Assembly: GCA_038237515.1 (NCBI GenBank)
Contig: JBBRYP010000078.1
Span: 1 to 15,393, forward strand
Source: JBBQDZ01 sp038237515
GTDB taxonomy: Bacteria; Actinomycetota; Thermoleophilia; Gaiellales; Gaiellaceae
Direction of reading: 5' to 3'
Length of the DNA: 15,393 bases
Shown: one piece after another, positions 1-6,691 of the stretch
Layout of the letters: the number at the start of each line of letters is the position of its first letter
Position numbering within the stretch: the stretch's first letter is position 1
Made by a program: the position numbers and the translations under genes
The notes under the pieces: model-generated
Database searches by the model: none
Seen by the model: the letters and a program-made list of their open reading frames with translations, nothing else
Told to the model about the DNA's origin: nothing

Positions 1-81
1 AGCCGACGGTGTCCGCAGCACCGCTCGAAGCTGACGCTCCTCGTCGCCGGCGAGCTCGATCTCGACCGCCGCCCGCGCCAC
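1..81 (-). CDS. Probable IS630-family transposase, N-terminal fragment (cut by window edge)
   Basis: Only the first 27 codons are inside the window, reading from a GTG at 81 leftwards off the edge. The visible peptide begins MARAAVEIELAGDEERQLRA, which resembles the start of IS630-type transposases (a short basic leader, a beta-like stretch, then an acidic 'DEER..L' helix before the helix-turn-helix). No catalytic DDE residue is visible, so the call rests on a short N-terminal resemblance. A TANNNT box lies 7 nt upstream of this GTG, which favours it over the in-frame GTG at 90. The gene follows the response regulator on the same strand, so any left end of the element should lie in 82-140; I could not pair a terminal inverted repeat because the other end is outside. 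It could also be another HTH protein. Confidence 0.4.
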   Translation of the reverse strand, partial: MARAAVEIELAGDEERQLRAVLRTPSA

Positions 82-88
82 AACAACC

Positions 89-94
89 ACCGTA
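89..94 (-). promoter_or_regulatory. Candidate -10 box (TACGGT), leaderless promoter of the transposase fragment
   Basis: On the minus strand TACGGT fits the actinobacterial TANNNT -10 pattern and ends 7 nt before the GTG at 81, so transcription would begin at or next to the start codon. No convincing -35 is seen. The same geometry recurs at several other genes in this window. Confidence 0.35.
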
Positions 95-137
95 CCGCAA
101 CTCTCCTACAAATGCAAGAAACTAACGGAACGCTGCA

Positions 138-491
138 CTAGCGCCCCGCCACCTCGAGGATCGTCTCGATCAGCTCGGCCGCGATCCGGTCCTTCGTGAC
201 GTAGGCGGCCGCGCCGGCCGCGCGGGCCCGGACGACGTCCTCCGGCGCGTCCGAACCCGTGAGCATGAGGACGCATGCATCGGGCCGGGCACGCCGGATC
301 CTCCTCGTCGCCTCGACGCCGTCCACCCCCGGCATGCTGATGTCCATCAGCGTCACGTCCGGCTGGAGCTCGAGGGTGCGGGTCACAGCCTCCTCGCCGT
401 CGCGCGCATGACCGGCGACATCGATCCGATCGTCGGCAGACAGGATCGCGTCGAGCGCCTCGCCGAACAGGCGATGGTCGTCCGCGATCAC
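138..491 (-). CDS. Receiver-domain-only response regulator
   Basis: This is a CheY-like receiver with the full set of phosphorylation residues. Counting from the GTG at 491 these are the acidic pair D4-D5, the phospho-acceptor D50 (in LMDISMPG), switch T78 and conserved K100 (in YVTKD). It ends at residue 117 (EVAGR) without the LuxR/NarL helix-turn-helix that usually follows this receiver type ('IADDHRLFGEAL'). It would accept phosphate from a histidine kinase not present here, and its output partner is unknown. Start: the GTG at 491 removes most of beta-strand 1 (VVRVVIADD continues upstream). The frame stays open to a CTG at 536, preceded by GGAG (546-549) with 9-nt spacing, so the real protein may be about 132 aa. 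It may be a natural single-domain regulator, or it may have been shortened by the insertion element just downstream. Confidence 0.8.
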   Translation of the reverse strand: MIADDHRLFGEALDAILSADDRIDVAGHARDGEEAVTRTLELQPDVTLMDISMPGVDGVEATRRIRRARPDACVLMLTGSDAPEDVVRARAAGAAAYVTKDRIAAELIETILEVAGR

Positions 492-717
492 GACGCGGAC
501 GACGGAGGGATGCTCAGCTGCAGCCGGGATGGTCAGAGGGAAAGACTCCGAACGTCAGAATCATCGCGTCAGGTAACGCGAGGAGAGTCTGCCGAAAACT
601 TTTCCCGCCGGGGCTGAACGAGGCGCAGGCAAGGCATGATCGAGAGATGCACTGGCGAGTCGCGACGAACCACCCTTCACGGTCGCGCGGACGCGCGGGG
701 GCCTCGACGGGCGAAGC

Positions 718-948
718 GTGAGCCGGGCCGACGCCCGCGAGCGCATCCAGAAGCTCCTGGTCACCGGCGACAACCGGCTCAAGCAGGGCGTCCGGCCCGA
801 GAAGGCCCGCGAGAGCTACGAACAGGCGCTGGCGCTCGCGCGCGAGGAGGGCCTGGAGGCGGCGATCGGGCCGCTCGTCGCGATCAGGCTCGCCGACCTC
901 GAGCGGCTTGCTCGAGCAGCTCCTCCACCCGAGCCGCCTGAGTCCTGA
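718..948 (+). CDS. Small TPR-like helical protein, function unknown
   Basis: A 76-aa protein starts at a GTG. Residues about 10-45 (LLVTGDNRLKQG...KARESYEQALALARE) look like a single tetratricopeptide-type helical hairpin: a small-residue/aromatic pattern with 'A.ESYEQALALA', and a second amphipathic helix after it. The tail is Pro/Glu-rich (APPPEPPES). There is no signal peptide or membrane segment, so it is probably cytoplasmic and may bind a partner. No function can be assigned. No strong Shine-Dalgarno sequence or TANNNT box precedes it. Its last 65 nt overlap the 3' end of the convergent glycosyltransferase, where both frames look protein-like. A spurious ORF is possible, but the TPR-like pattern argues against that. 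Confidence 0.55.
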   Translation: MSRADARERIQKLLVTGDNRLKQGVRPEKARESYEQALALAREEGLEAAIGPLVAIRLADLERLARAAPPPEPPES

Positions 949-1870
949 GGTCGTGCCGCTCGGCGGCCGCCCTCGCAGCCGCGTTCGGGCACGGCAGCTC
1001 GGAGGCTGAGACGAGCGCTCGAGCGATGGCCGCCTCGTCGGCGGGATCGACGAGCAGGCCTGCCGCGGGTGGGACGAACTCGCCCGCGCCGCCGACGCGG
1101 CTCGCCACGACCGGGCGCCCCATCGCCATCGCCTCGAGCAGCGACTGTCCGAAAGGCTCGATCAAGCTCGGCTGGCAGACGACGCTCGCCCTCGCGAGTA
1201 CGTCGGGCACCCGATCGTGCGCGACCGGCCGCTCCACACGTATGGACGGCCGTCCCTGGAGGCGCGGCCGCAACGGGCCGTCACCCACGAAGGTGAGCAC
1301 CCCGCGGCCGACTCGCTCGAACGCGTCTGCCAGCCGAAGCACGTTCTTGCGCGGAGCGAGCGAGCCGAGGCAGAGGAAGGCCGGCGCTCCCGCCGGGGCT
1401 GGGGCGACGGCGAAGCGATCGAGGTCGACTCCCGAGTCGATGACGTGCGTCTTGCCGACGGCCTCGGGAACCTTCGCCTCGAGCTCTCGCCGAAGGTAGT
1501 CGGAGACCGCGACGACGGCGGCCGCGCGCCGCACCGTCAGCCGGGTGAGGGCGCGGACGCCGGGGATCGAGCCGACGTTGCGGACGTCGCGGCCATGGGC
1601 GGTGACGACGAGCGGCGCCCGCTGTGCCAGCCCCGCGATCAGCCCCGAGGGAACCAGGAAGTGCGCGTAGACGACGTCCGGTCGCCGCCCGGCGAAAGCC
1701 CGGCGAGCAAGCGTTAGGTACCGGAGCCTGCCGCCCGCGCGGGTGTCCAGGACCGCGCGCTCAACCGTGTGGCCGCGCTCCACGAGCGCTCGCTCGAGCT
1801 GCGCGACGAAGACGCCGAGATCGGGTGCTTGCGGGCCTGGGTACAGCTGCGAGACGAGGAGGATTCGCAT
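884..1870 (-). CDS. GT4-family glycosyltransferase
   Basis: A 328-aa protein with two Rossmann-like halves (GT-B fold). The N-terminal acceptor half begins MRILLVSQLYPGPQAPDLGV and carries AHGRDVRN near residue 91. The C-terminal half has the nucleotide-sugar site: GSLAPRKNVLRL (169-180), FVGDGPL (194-200) and the E-x7-E motif in IEPFGQSLLEAMAMGRPVV (E238 and E246). It is a retaining transferase that moves a sugar from an activated nucleotide donor to a lipid, polysaccharide or small molecule; the acceptor cannot be read from sequence. It is slightly short for GT4 (usually 350-400 aa) but both domains are complete. It follows the mutase gene by 33 nt on the same strand, so it is likely co-transcribed with it, although no functional link is obvious. 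The start is an ATG without a strong ribosome-binding site. Confidence 0.88.
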   Translation of the reverse strand: MRILLVSQLYPGPQAPDLGVFVAQLERALVERGHTVERAVLDTRAGGRLRYLTLARRAFAGRRPDVVYAHFLVPSGLIAGLAQRAPLVVTAHGRDVRNVGSIPGVRALTRLTVRRAAAVVAVSDYLRRELEAKVPEAVGKTHVIDSGVDLDRFAVAPAPAGAPAFLCLGSLAPRKNVLRLADAFERVGRGVLTFVGDGPLRPRLQGRPSIRVERPVAHDRVPDVLARASVVCQPSLIEPFGQSLLEAMAMGRPVVASRVGGAGEFVPPAAGLLVDPADEAAIARALVSASELPCPNAAARAAAERHDLRTQAARVEELLEQAARGRRA

Positions 1871-1903
1871 CGTCGCGCGGGGCCGCGGGGGAGGGATAGA
1901 AGC

Positions 1904-3481
1904 CTAGGAGCTCTGTGCATCGAAGGTGCCGAACAGCTCACGCAGCTCGTCGCAGATCTCGCCGACCGTGCAGCGCACCCGCAGCGCCTCCCGCATCGGC
2001 GGCACGAGGTTCTCCTCGGTCTGCGCCACCCGGCGGACCTCGGCGAGCGCCTGCGATGCCTCCTCCGCGCTGCGTTCCGCCCGCACGCGGGCGGTGCGCT
2101 CGAGCTGGCGCCGCTCGGCGGCCGGGTCGAGCCGGTGGAGCTCGGCCGTCTCGGCCTCCGGCTCGACGTACCGGTTGACCCCGACGATGACGCGCTCCCC
2201 CGCCTCGACCTGCGCTGTGTAGTCGTAGGCCGCGTCCTCGATCTCGCGCTGGACGAAGCCCTGCTCGATCGCCGCGACGGCTCCGCCGAGCTCCTCGACG
2301 CGCGCCATCAGCTCGCGCGCACGCTGCTCGAGCTCGTCGGTCAGCGCCTCGACGAAGTACGAGCCCCCGAACGGGTCGGCCGTGTCCGTTCCACCCGCCT
2401 CGTGCGCCAGGATCTGCTGCGTGCGCAGGGCGATCCGGGCAGAGCGCTCCGTCGGCAGCGCGAGCGCCTCGTCGAAGGAGTTCGTGTGGATCGACTGCGC
2501 ACCGCCGCAGACCGCGGACAGAGCCTGGACGGCCACGCGCACGACGTTCGACTCCGGCTGCTGCGCGGTCAGGGTGGAGCCGCCGGTCTGCGCGTGGAAG
2601 CGCAGGGCCTGGGCCTTCGGGTTCTGGACGCCGAACCGGTCGCGCATGATCTCGGCCCAGAGCCGGCGGGCAGCGCGGAACTTCGCCACCTCCTGGAAGA
2701 AGTGGTTGTGGGCGTTGAAGAAGAAGGAAAGCCGCGTGCCGAACTCGTCCGGGGAGAGTCCCGCCTCCACCGCGGCGGTGCAGTAGGCGATGCCGTTTGC
2801 GAGCGTGAACGCCAGCTCCTGGACTGCGGTCGAGCCGGCCTCTCGGATGTGGTAGCCGGAGATCGAGATCGTGTTCCAGCGCGGCAGGCGCTGCGCGCAG
2901 TACGCGAACAGGTCGGTCGTGATCCGCATCGAGGGGCGGGGCGGGAAGATGTAGTTCCCGCGGGCGATGTACTCCTTGAGAATGTCGTTCTGAACCGTTC
3001 CTCGAAGCCGTCCCGCAGCGACCCCCTGTCCCTCCGCGACGAGCTCGTAGAGCAGGAGCAGGAGCGCCGCCGGTGCGTTGATCGTCATCGAGGTCGAGAC
3101 CTCGCCGAGCGGGATCCCGTCCAGGAGGAGCTCCATGTCGGCGATGGAGTCGATCGCGACTCCGGTCCGCCCCACCTCGCCGATCGCGCGCGGGTCGTCG
3201 GAGTCGTAGCCGAGCTGGGTGGGAAGGTCGAAGGCGACGGAGAGCCCCGTCTGGCCGCGGTCGAGCAGGTAGCGGAAGCGCGAGTTCGTCTCCTCGGCCG
3301 AGCCGAAGCCAGCGTACTGGCGGATCGTCCACGGCCGGCCGCGGTACATGTCGCGGTAGGGCCCCCGCGTGAACGGGAACTCCCCCGGCGCCTCCGGCTC
3401 GTGGCTCACGTCCTCGGCGGTGTAGACCGGCCTGATCTCGACCCCCGATTCGGTCTGGCGGCGGTCCTCGGTCGTCGGCAT
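1904..3481 (-). CDS. Methylmalonyl-CoA mutase, catalytic (alpha-type) subunit without B12 domain
   Basis: A 525-aa TIM-barrel subunit of an adenosylcobalamin-dependent acyl-CoA mutase. The recognisable core is PYRDMYRGRPWTIRQYAGFG (41-60), SVAFDLPTQLGYDSD (81-95), PPRPSMRITTD (180-190), ISISGYHIREAGST (205-218), and TAQQPESNVVRVA. The residues that mark methylmalonyl specificity are present: Tyr in RQYAG (Y56), Arg in PSMRI (R186), and the Tyr-His pair in SGYHI (Y210-H211). The role is interconversion of (R)-methylmalonyl-CoA and succinyl-CoA in propionate/odd-chain or branched-chain catabolism. The protein stops after the barrel plus linker (ELFGTFDAQSS), so the cobalamin-binding subunit must be a separate gene, and it is not in this window. 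Start: an upstream in-frame start at 3514 exists, but ATG 3481 sits 8 nt after a good TANNNT box. Confidence 0.92.
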   Translation of the reverse strand: MPTTEDRRQTESGVEIRPVYTAEDVSHEPEAPGEFPFTRGPYRDMYRGRPWTIRQYAGFGSAEETNSRFRYLLDRGQTGLSVAFDLPTQLGYDSDDPRAIGEVGRTGVAIDSIADMELLLDGIPLGEVSTSMTINAPAALLLLLYELVAEGQGVAAGRLRGTVQNDILKEYIARGNYIFPPRPSMRITTDLFAYCAQRLPRWNTISISGYHIREAGSTAVQELAFTLANGIAYCTAAVEAGLSPDEFGTRLSFFFNAHNHFFQEVAKFRAARRLWAEIMRDRFGVQNPKAQALRFHAQTGGSTLTAQQPESNVVRVAVQALSAVCGGAQSIHTNSFDEALALPTERSARIALRTQQILAHEAGGTDTADPFGGSYFVEALTDELEQRARELMARVEELGGAVAAIEQGFVQREIEDAAYDYTAQVEAGERVIVGVNRYVEPEAETAELHRLDPAAERRQLERTARVRAERSAEEASQALAEVRRVAQTEENLVPPMREALRVRCTVGEICDELRELFGTFDAQSS

Positions 3482-3489
3482 GTACCCGC

Positions 3490-3495
3490 ATCGTA
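3490..3495 (-). promoter_or_regulatory. Candidate -10 box (TACGAT) of the mutase gene
   Basis: TACGAT on the minus strand ends 8 nt before the ATG at 3481, predicting a transcript with only 1-2 nt of leader. It supports 3481 over 3514 as the start. There is no Shine-Dalgarno sequence in the gap. A divergent promoter for the molybdopterin synthase lies about 90 nt away. Confidence 0.5.
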
Positions 3496-3582
3496 CGTCC
3501 GGGCGGCATCCCACCGCCCCGGGGGCTCTGGCCGTGTCGCGGACCGGCCAGGACGCCGCAGGACGTTCGCCTCCAGGGCGGC

Positions 3583-3588
3583 TAGCCT
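3583..3588 (+). promoter_or_regulatory. Candidate -10 box (TAGCCT), leaderless promoter of moaD-moaE fusion
   Basis: TAGCCT matches TANNNT and ends exactly 6 nt before the GTG at 3595, so the first transcribed base would be the start codon. No ribosome-binding site is seen in front of this GTG. Confidence 0.5.
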
Positions 3589-3594
3589 TGCGGG

Positions 3595-4233
3595 GTGGAG
3601 GTCACGGTCCGGCTCTTCGCGGGGTTGCGGGAGCTCGCCGGCACCGGCCGGCGGCGGCTGACGCTCGACGACGGAGCACCGGTCGCAGACGTCTGGGCTG
3701 CCCTGGACCTCGGCGACGAGCCTGCAGGGCTGCTCTACGCGGTGAACCACGAGTACGCGCCGGCAGGACGATGCCTCGCGGACGGCGACGAGGTCGCACT
3801 GATCCCACCCGTCTCGGGCGGGGCGTTCCGTCTGACAGAGGAGCCGATCGACGTGGCAGCGGTAATCGCCGAGGTGGGGGACGAGGAGGCGGGCGGCATC
3901 GCCGCCTTCGTCGGCACCACGCGAGTCACCTCACGCGGCCGGACCGTCCGGCACCTGGACTACGAGGGCTACCCTGGCATGGCCGAGAAGACGATGGCGG
4001 ACCTCGCGGAGGGCCTCAAGGCACGCTACGACCTGTGCGAGGTCGCTATCGCACACCGGGTCGGCAGGGTCGGGATCGGCGAAACGAGCGTCGCGATCGC
4101 CGTGTCGGCGCCGCATCGGGACGATGCACTCGCTGCCTGCACGGACGCCATCGACACCCTCAAGCGGATCGTCCCGTTGTGGAAGAAGGAGGTCTACGAG
4201 GGCGGCGAGGAGTGGATCGGCCGCGGCTCCTGA
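3595..4233 (+). CDS. moaX: Fused molybdopterin synthase, MoaD-MoaE (MoaX-like)
   Basis: A 212-aa fusion. Residues 1-76 are a ubiquitin-like MoaD domain (VRLFAGLRELAG at 5-16, ending ALIPPVSGG with the Gly-Gly at 75-76). Residues 77-212 are MoaE: FVGTTR (105-110), LDYEGYPGMA (121-130), HRVGRVGIGETSVAIAVSAPHR (154-175) and the active-site lysines in DTLKRIVPLWKKE (K190, K197, K198). Molybdopterin synthase inserts two sulfurs into cyclic pyranopterin monophosphate, with MoaD's C-terminal Gly thiocarboxylate as donor. In a fusion that Gly is internal, so proteolysis after Gly76 would be needed, as reported for M. tuberculosis MoaX. The GTG start fits the leaderless promoter. No other moa genes are nearby. 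It ends 10 nt from the convergent collagen-like gene. Confidence 0.92.
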   Translation: MEVTVRLFAGLRELAGTGRRRLTLDDGAPVADVWAALDLGDEPAGLLYAVNHEYAPAGRCLADGDEVALIPPVSGGAFRLTEEPIDVAAVIAEVGDEEAGGIAAFVGTTRVTSRGRTVRHLDYEGYPGMAEKTMADLAEGLKARYDLCEVAIAHRVGRVGIGETSVAIAVSAPHRDDALAACTDAIDTLKRIVPLWKKEVYEGGEEWIGRGS

Positions 4234-4243
4234 GCGGCGTCCC

Positions 4244-4858
4244 CTACGTCACCGTCGCACAGAGCGCATAGGCGCGGAGCGCCCAGCCGCCGCCGTACGC
4301 CGCGGTCTCTGCCGCCGTGGCCGTCCAGCCGTTGTCGTTTGCGGTCGGAACGGACTGCCGGATCGCAAGCGGCCCGCTGTTCGTGAGCAGCGCACCGCCG
4401 CCGCCCACCGCCCGCTTCCCGGCCGGACAGCTGGCGGTGACGCTCTTGGGAGACGACGAATCTGTCGCTGTGGTGTCGGCGACGACCTGGAGGCCGCTGA
4501 CGCCCGGAGCGCCGGCTGCACCCGCGGCCCCGGCGGGGCCGGCCGGCCCTGCGGGCCCGAGCGGCCCGGACGGCCCCTGCGGCCCGAACGGCCCGAACGG
4601 CCCGCGCGGCCCGGACGGGCCGCGCCGCCCACGCGGCCCACGCGGAACCTGACCCGGCTTGAAGTCGGTGCGCAGGAGCGAAGAATTCTTGATCTTCGCG
4701 GAGACGACTGCGTTGTCGCGTAGCTGGAGCGTGCCGACGCTGTTGCGGGGCAGCGTTACGGCCACCGCGGCGACCGCGCTCCCGCCGAGCGAGACGGCGA
4801 GGGCGGCGAGGGCGAGGACGAAGGCCGGCGAAGGCCGGCGGCGAGTCGGGGTCTTCAT
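4244..4858 (-). CDS. Exported collagen-like (Gly-X-Y) protein
   Basis: A 204-aa protein. Residues 1-34 are a signal peptide or N-terminal anchor: basic MKTPTRRRPS, then a hydrophobic FVLALAALAVSLGG core and small residues (AVAAVA). Next comes a short segment, NSVGTLQLRDNAVVSAKIKN, of the kind seen in actinobacterial surface proteins. Residues 74-121 hold 16 uninterrupted Gly-X-Y triplets, the first ten mostly GP-x, shifting to GAA/GAP. The C-terminal domain (122-204) is Ser/Thr/Gly-rich with two cysteines (C144, C200) and is unclassified. It probably forms a surface or secreted collagen-like triple helix; its biological role is unknown. The start is clear: AAGGAG lies 6 nt before the ATG, unlike the leaderless neighbours. 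The frame is open far upstream, but that extension is low-complexity antisense sequence. Confidence 0.85.
   Translation of the reverse strand: MKTPTRRRPSPAFVLALAALAVSLGGSAVAAVAVTLPRNSVGTLQLRDNAVVSAKIKNSSLLRTDFKPGQVPRGPRGRRGPSGPRGPFGPFGPQGPSGPLGPAGPAGPAGAAGAAGAPGVSGLQVVADTTATDSSSPKSVTASCPAGKRAVGGGGALLTNSGPLAIRQSVPTANDNGWTATAAETAAYGGGWALRAYALCATVT
4496..4639 (-). repeat. Gly-X-Y coding repeat
   Basis: Sixteen consecutive 9-nt units encode Gly-X-Y triplets inside the collagen-like gene. The units are near-copies (GGCCCG-rich on the plus strand), for example two adjacent copies of cggcccgaa, so the array could expand or contract by slippage. Confidence 0.85.
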
Positions 4859-4864
4859 CGCGAT

Positions 4865-4870
4865 CTCCTT
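4865..4870 (-). promoter_or_regulatory. Shine-Dalgarno (AAGGAG) of the collagen-like gene
   Basis: AAGGAG on the minus strand, 6 nt before the ATG at 4858, fixes that start. It is the strongest ribosome-binding site in the window. The rest of 4871-5149 is GC-rich and shows no gene, clear promoter or riboswitch that I could recognise. Confidence 0.75.
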
Positions 4871-5149
4871 TTCTTCGTTTCGGGGTCGGTCTCCGCCGCC
4901 GCGATTCGCAAACGCTCTCGAAGGGGAGGGGGAGCCCGGGAATGAGCGAGCGGGAGCAGAGCCTGTCCCGCCCGCCCTGCTGTCACAACCTGCTCGCCGC
5001 CGCCTGCGTGTACTCCTTCCCGCAGATCCAGGTCGACGGGCGGCAGGTACAACTCCCGTGATGGCTCTCGCCACGAGATCGCCCGTCCCGGGGTGCCCGC
5101 CGACCGGCCGCGGTGAGCCGCCGGGGGAGCCGGCGGAGCCGGTCAGCTG

Positions 5150-5977
5150 ATGTCGGAGCGGCTGCCCGAGCACGTTCCCGACTTCCCGGAGCGCCTGCGC
5201 GAGTACGAGCCGGTTCAGCCGCGCGGACGCGACTGGCGCGACCTCCTGCGCAAGATCTGGGCGCCGATCGCAGCACTCGGCGCCTTCCTCGCGAAGTTCG
5301 GCGCCGTCCTCTTCAAGGCCAAGTTCTTCTTCTCGATCTTCGTCTCGGCAGCCCTGTACGTCTGGCTCGGCGGCTGGACGTTCGGGATCGCGCTCGTCGG
5401 GCTGCTCTTCGTCCACGAGATGGGTCACGTCCTCGAGGCGAAGCGCCAGGGACTGCCGGTGAGCGCGCCCACCTTCATCCCTTTCCTGGGTGCGATGATC
5501 ACTATGCGGGAGATGCCCAAGGACGCGTGGCGGGAGGCGCAGGTCGCCCTGGCCGGCCCGCTCGTCGGCTCCGCGGGCGCAGCCGTTCTCTGGATCGTCG
5601 GCGAGGCGACGGACTCCTACCAGCTCCGCGCGATGGCGTTCCTCGGCTTCTTTCTGAACCTCTTCAACCTGCTGCCGACGCCGCCGCTCGACGGAGGCCG
5701 CGCCGTCGGCGCGCTCCACCCCGCGCTGTGGGGCGTGGGGATCGTCGGACTGGCAGCGCTCGCCGTGCTCCGGCCGAACCCGATCATCGTCATCATCGCG
5801 ATCCTCTCGGCGCTCGAGCTCTACCGGCGCTGGAAGGTGCGTGACGTCCCCGGCTCGCGCGAGTACTACCGGGTGAGGCCGTGGCAGCGTGCCGTCGTCG
5901 CGCTCGTCTACTTCGGGCTCGCCGCCGGCCTCGTCCTCGCGATGCACGCGACTCACGTGCCGCGCTCGTACTTCTAG
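5150..5977 (+). CDS. Membrane metalloprotease, M50/site-2-protease family
   Basis: A 275-aa integral membrane protein. The zinc motif HEMGH (H89, E90, H93) sits in a transmembrane stretch, ALVGLLFVHEMGHVLEAKRQG. The second conserved site, NLLPTPPLDGGR (173-184), supplies the third zinc ligand D181. Further hydrophobic segments lie at about 36-86, 132-150, 163-176, 194-222 and 246-266. The family cuts substrates within or near the membrane, often to release regulators; the substrate here is unknown. The first ~35 residues are charged and cytoplasmic, with no PDZ or CBS domain, so this is the minimal form. Start ATG 5150 has only a weak purine-rich stretch upstream. The LOG-family gene begins 11 nt after its stop, suggesting one transcript. 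Confidence 0.88.
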   Translation: MSERLPEHVPDFPERLREYEPVQPRGRDWRDLLRKIWAPIAALGAFLAKFGAVLFKAKFFFSIFVSAALYVWLGGWTFGIALVGLLFVHEMGHVLEAKRQGLPVSAPTFIPFLGAMITMREMPKDAWREAQVALAGPLVGSAGAAVLWIVGEATDSYQLRAMAFLGFFLNLFNLLPTPPLDGGRAVGALHPALWGVGIVGLAALAVLRPNPIIVIIAILSALELYRRWKVRDVPGSREYYRVRPWQRAVVALVYFGLAAGLVLAMHATHVPRSYF

Positions 5978-5988
5978 GCCTCCCTCTG

Positions 5989-6687
5989 ATGCAGGACAGG
6001 CGAATCCTTTCGGCCGGGGACGTCGACCTCCGCCGGGACGTCTCGCTGATCGCAGAGGAGTTCCGCGAGGGTTTTGCGGCGGTGGAGCGGATCACGCAGC
6101 CGGCCGCCGCGATCTTCGGCTCCGCCCGGATCGGCGAGGCCGACCCGGTGTACGCGCAGGCGCGTGCGGCCGGCCGCGCCTTCGCGGCAGCCGGCTTCGC
6201 CGTCGTCACCGGCGGCGGCCCGGGCGCGATGGAGGCGGGAAACCGCGGCGCCAGGGACGGGGGCGGGCTCTCCGTCGGCTTCAACATCGAGCTCCCCCAC
6301 GAGCAGCGCGGGAACCCCTACGTCGACCTCGCCCTCACCTTCCGCCACTTCTACGTGCGCAAGACGATGCTGGTGAAAGCGGTCGAGGGCTTCGTGCTCT
6401 TCCAGGGCGGCTTCGGCACGCTCGACGAGATGTTCGAGGCGCTCACGCTGATCCAGACGGGCAAGGTCCTTCACTTTCCGGTCGTCCTCGTCGGCAGCGA
6501 GTTCTGGCGCGGGCTCATCGACTGGGTTCACGGCCACCCGCTTTCCCGCGGCATGATCTCGCCCGAGGACGAGAGGCTCCTCCACGTGACAGACGACGTC
6601 TCCGAGGCGGTTGCGCTCGTCGTCGACTGCTACGAACGCCGTTGCGCGGCCGCGCCGGCGGAGCCCCCGAAGGCCGACGCTCAGTAG
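5989..6687 (+). CDS. LOG-family protein (cytokinin riboside 5'-monophosphate phosphoribohydrolase-like, TIGR00730)
   Basis: A 232-aa Rossmann-fold protein with both signatures of the LOG/lysine-decarboxylase-like family: VTGGGPGAMEAGNRGA (73-88) and GGFGTLDEMFEALT (140-153), plus the conserved R124-K125 pair. Characterised members hydrolyse the N-glycosidic bond of nucleoside 5'-monophosphates, releasing the base and ribose 5-phosphate. The old 'lysine decarboxylase' label is wrong for this family. It belongs to the longer bacterial type with an N-terminal helical extension (residues 1-38) and a Pro/Ala-rich tail (220-232). The ATG at 5989 is 11 nt after the protease stop, and the open frame runs upstream inside that gene only as a shadow. 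The physiological substrate is not predictable. Confidence 0.88.
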   Translation: MQDRRILSAGDVDLRRDVSLIAEEFREGFAAVERITQPAAAIFGSARIGEADPVYAQARAAGRAFAAAGFAVVTGGGPGAMEAGNRGARDGGGLSVGFNIELPHEQRGNPYVDLALTFRHFYVRKTMLVKAVEGFVLFQGGFGTLDEMFEALTLIQTGKVLHFPVVLVGSEFWRGLIDWVHGHPLSRGMISPEDERLLHVTDDVSEAVALVVDCYERRCAAAPAEPPKADAQ

Positions 6688-6691
6688 GGGG

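Noticed and set aside
1769..3661. Long plus-strand ORF of 630 aa opposite the mutase
   Set aside because: It is the antisense shadow of a clear methylmalonyl-CoA mutase, with Arg/Leu/Asp-rich composition typical of high-GC reverse frames.
4855..5052. 65-aa minus-strand ORF (TTG start) overlapping the collagen-like start as ATGA
   Set aside because: The stop-start overlap is suggestive, but the sequence resembles no family, ends in KKRRSR low complexity and would run through the ribosome-binding site region; no evidence of coding.
4859..5149. A riboswitch in the leader of the collagen-like gene (small hairpin around ctgcg...cgcag)
   Set aside because: I could not match a known aptamer core; only a short hairpin and a ribosome-binding site are visible.
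4244..5956. A 570-aa minus-strand ORF extending the collagen-like gene upstream
   Set aside because: Everything upstream of the ATG at 4858 is antisense to the M50 protease and shows only charged low-complexity residues. The strong ribosome-binding site at 4865-4870 marks the real start.
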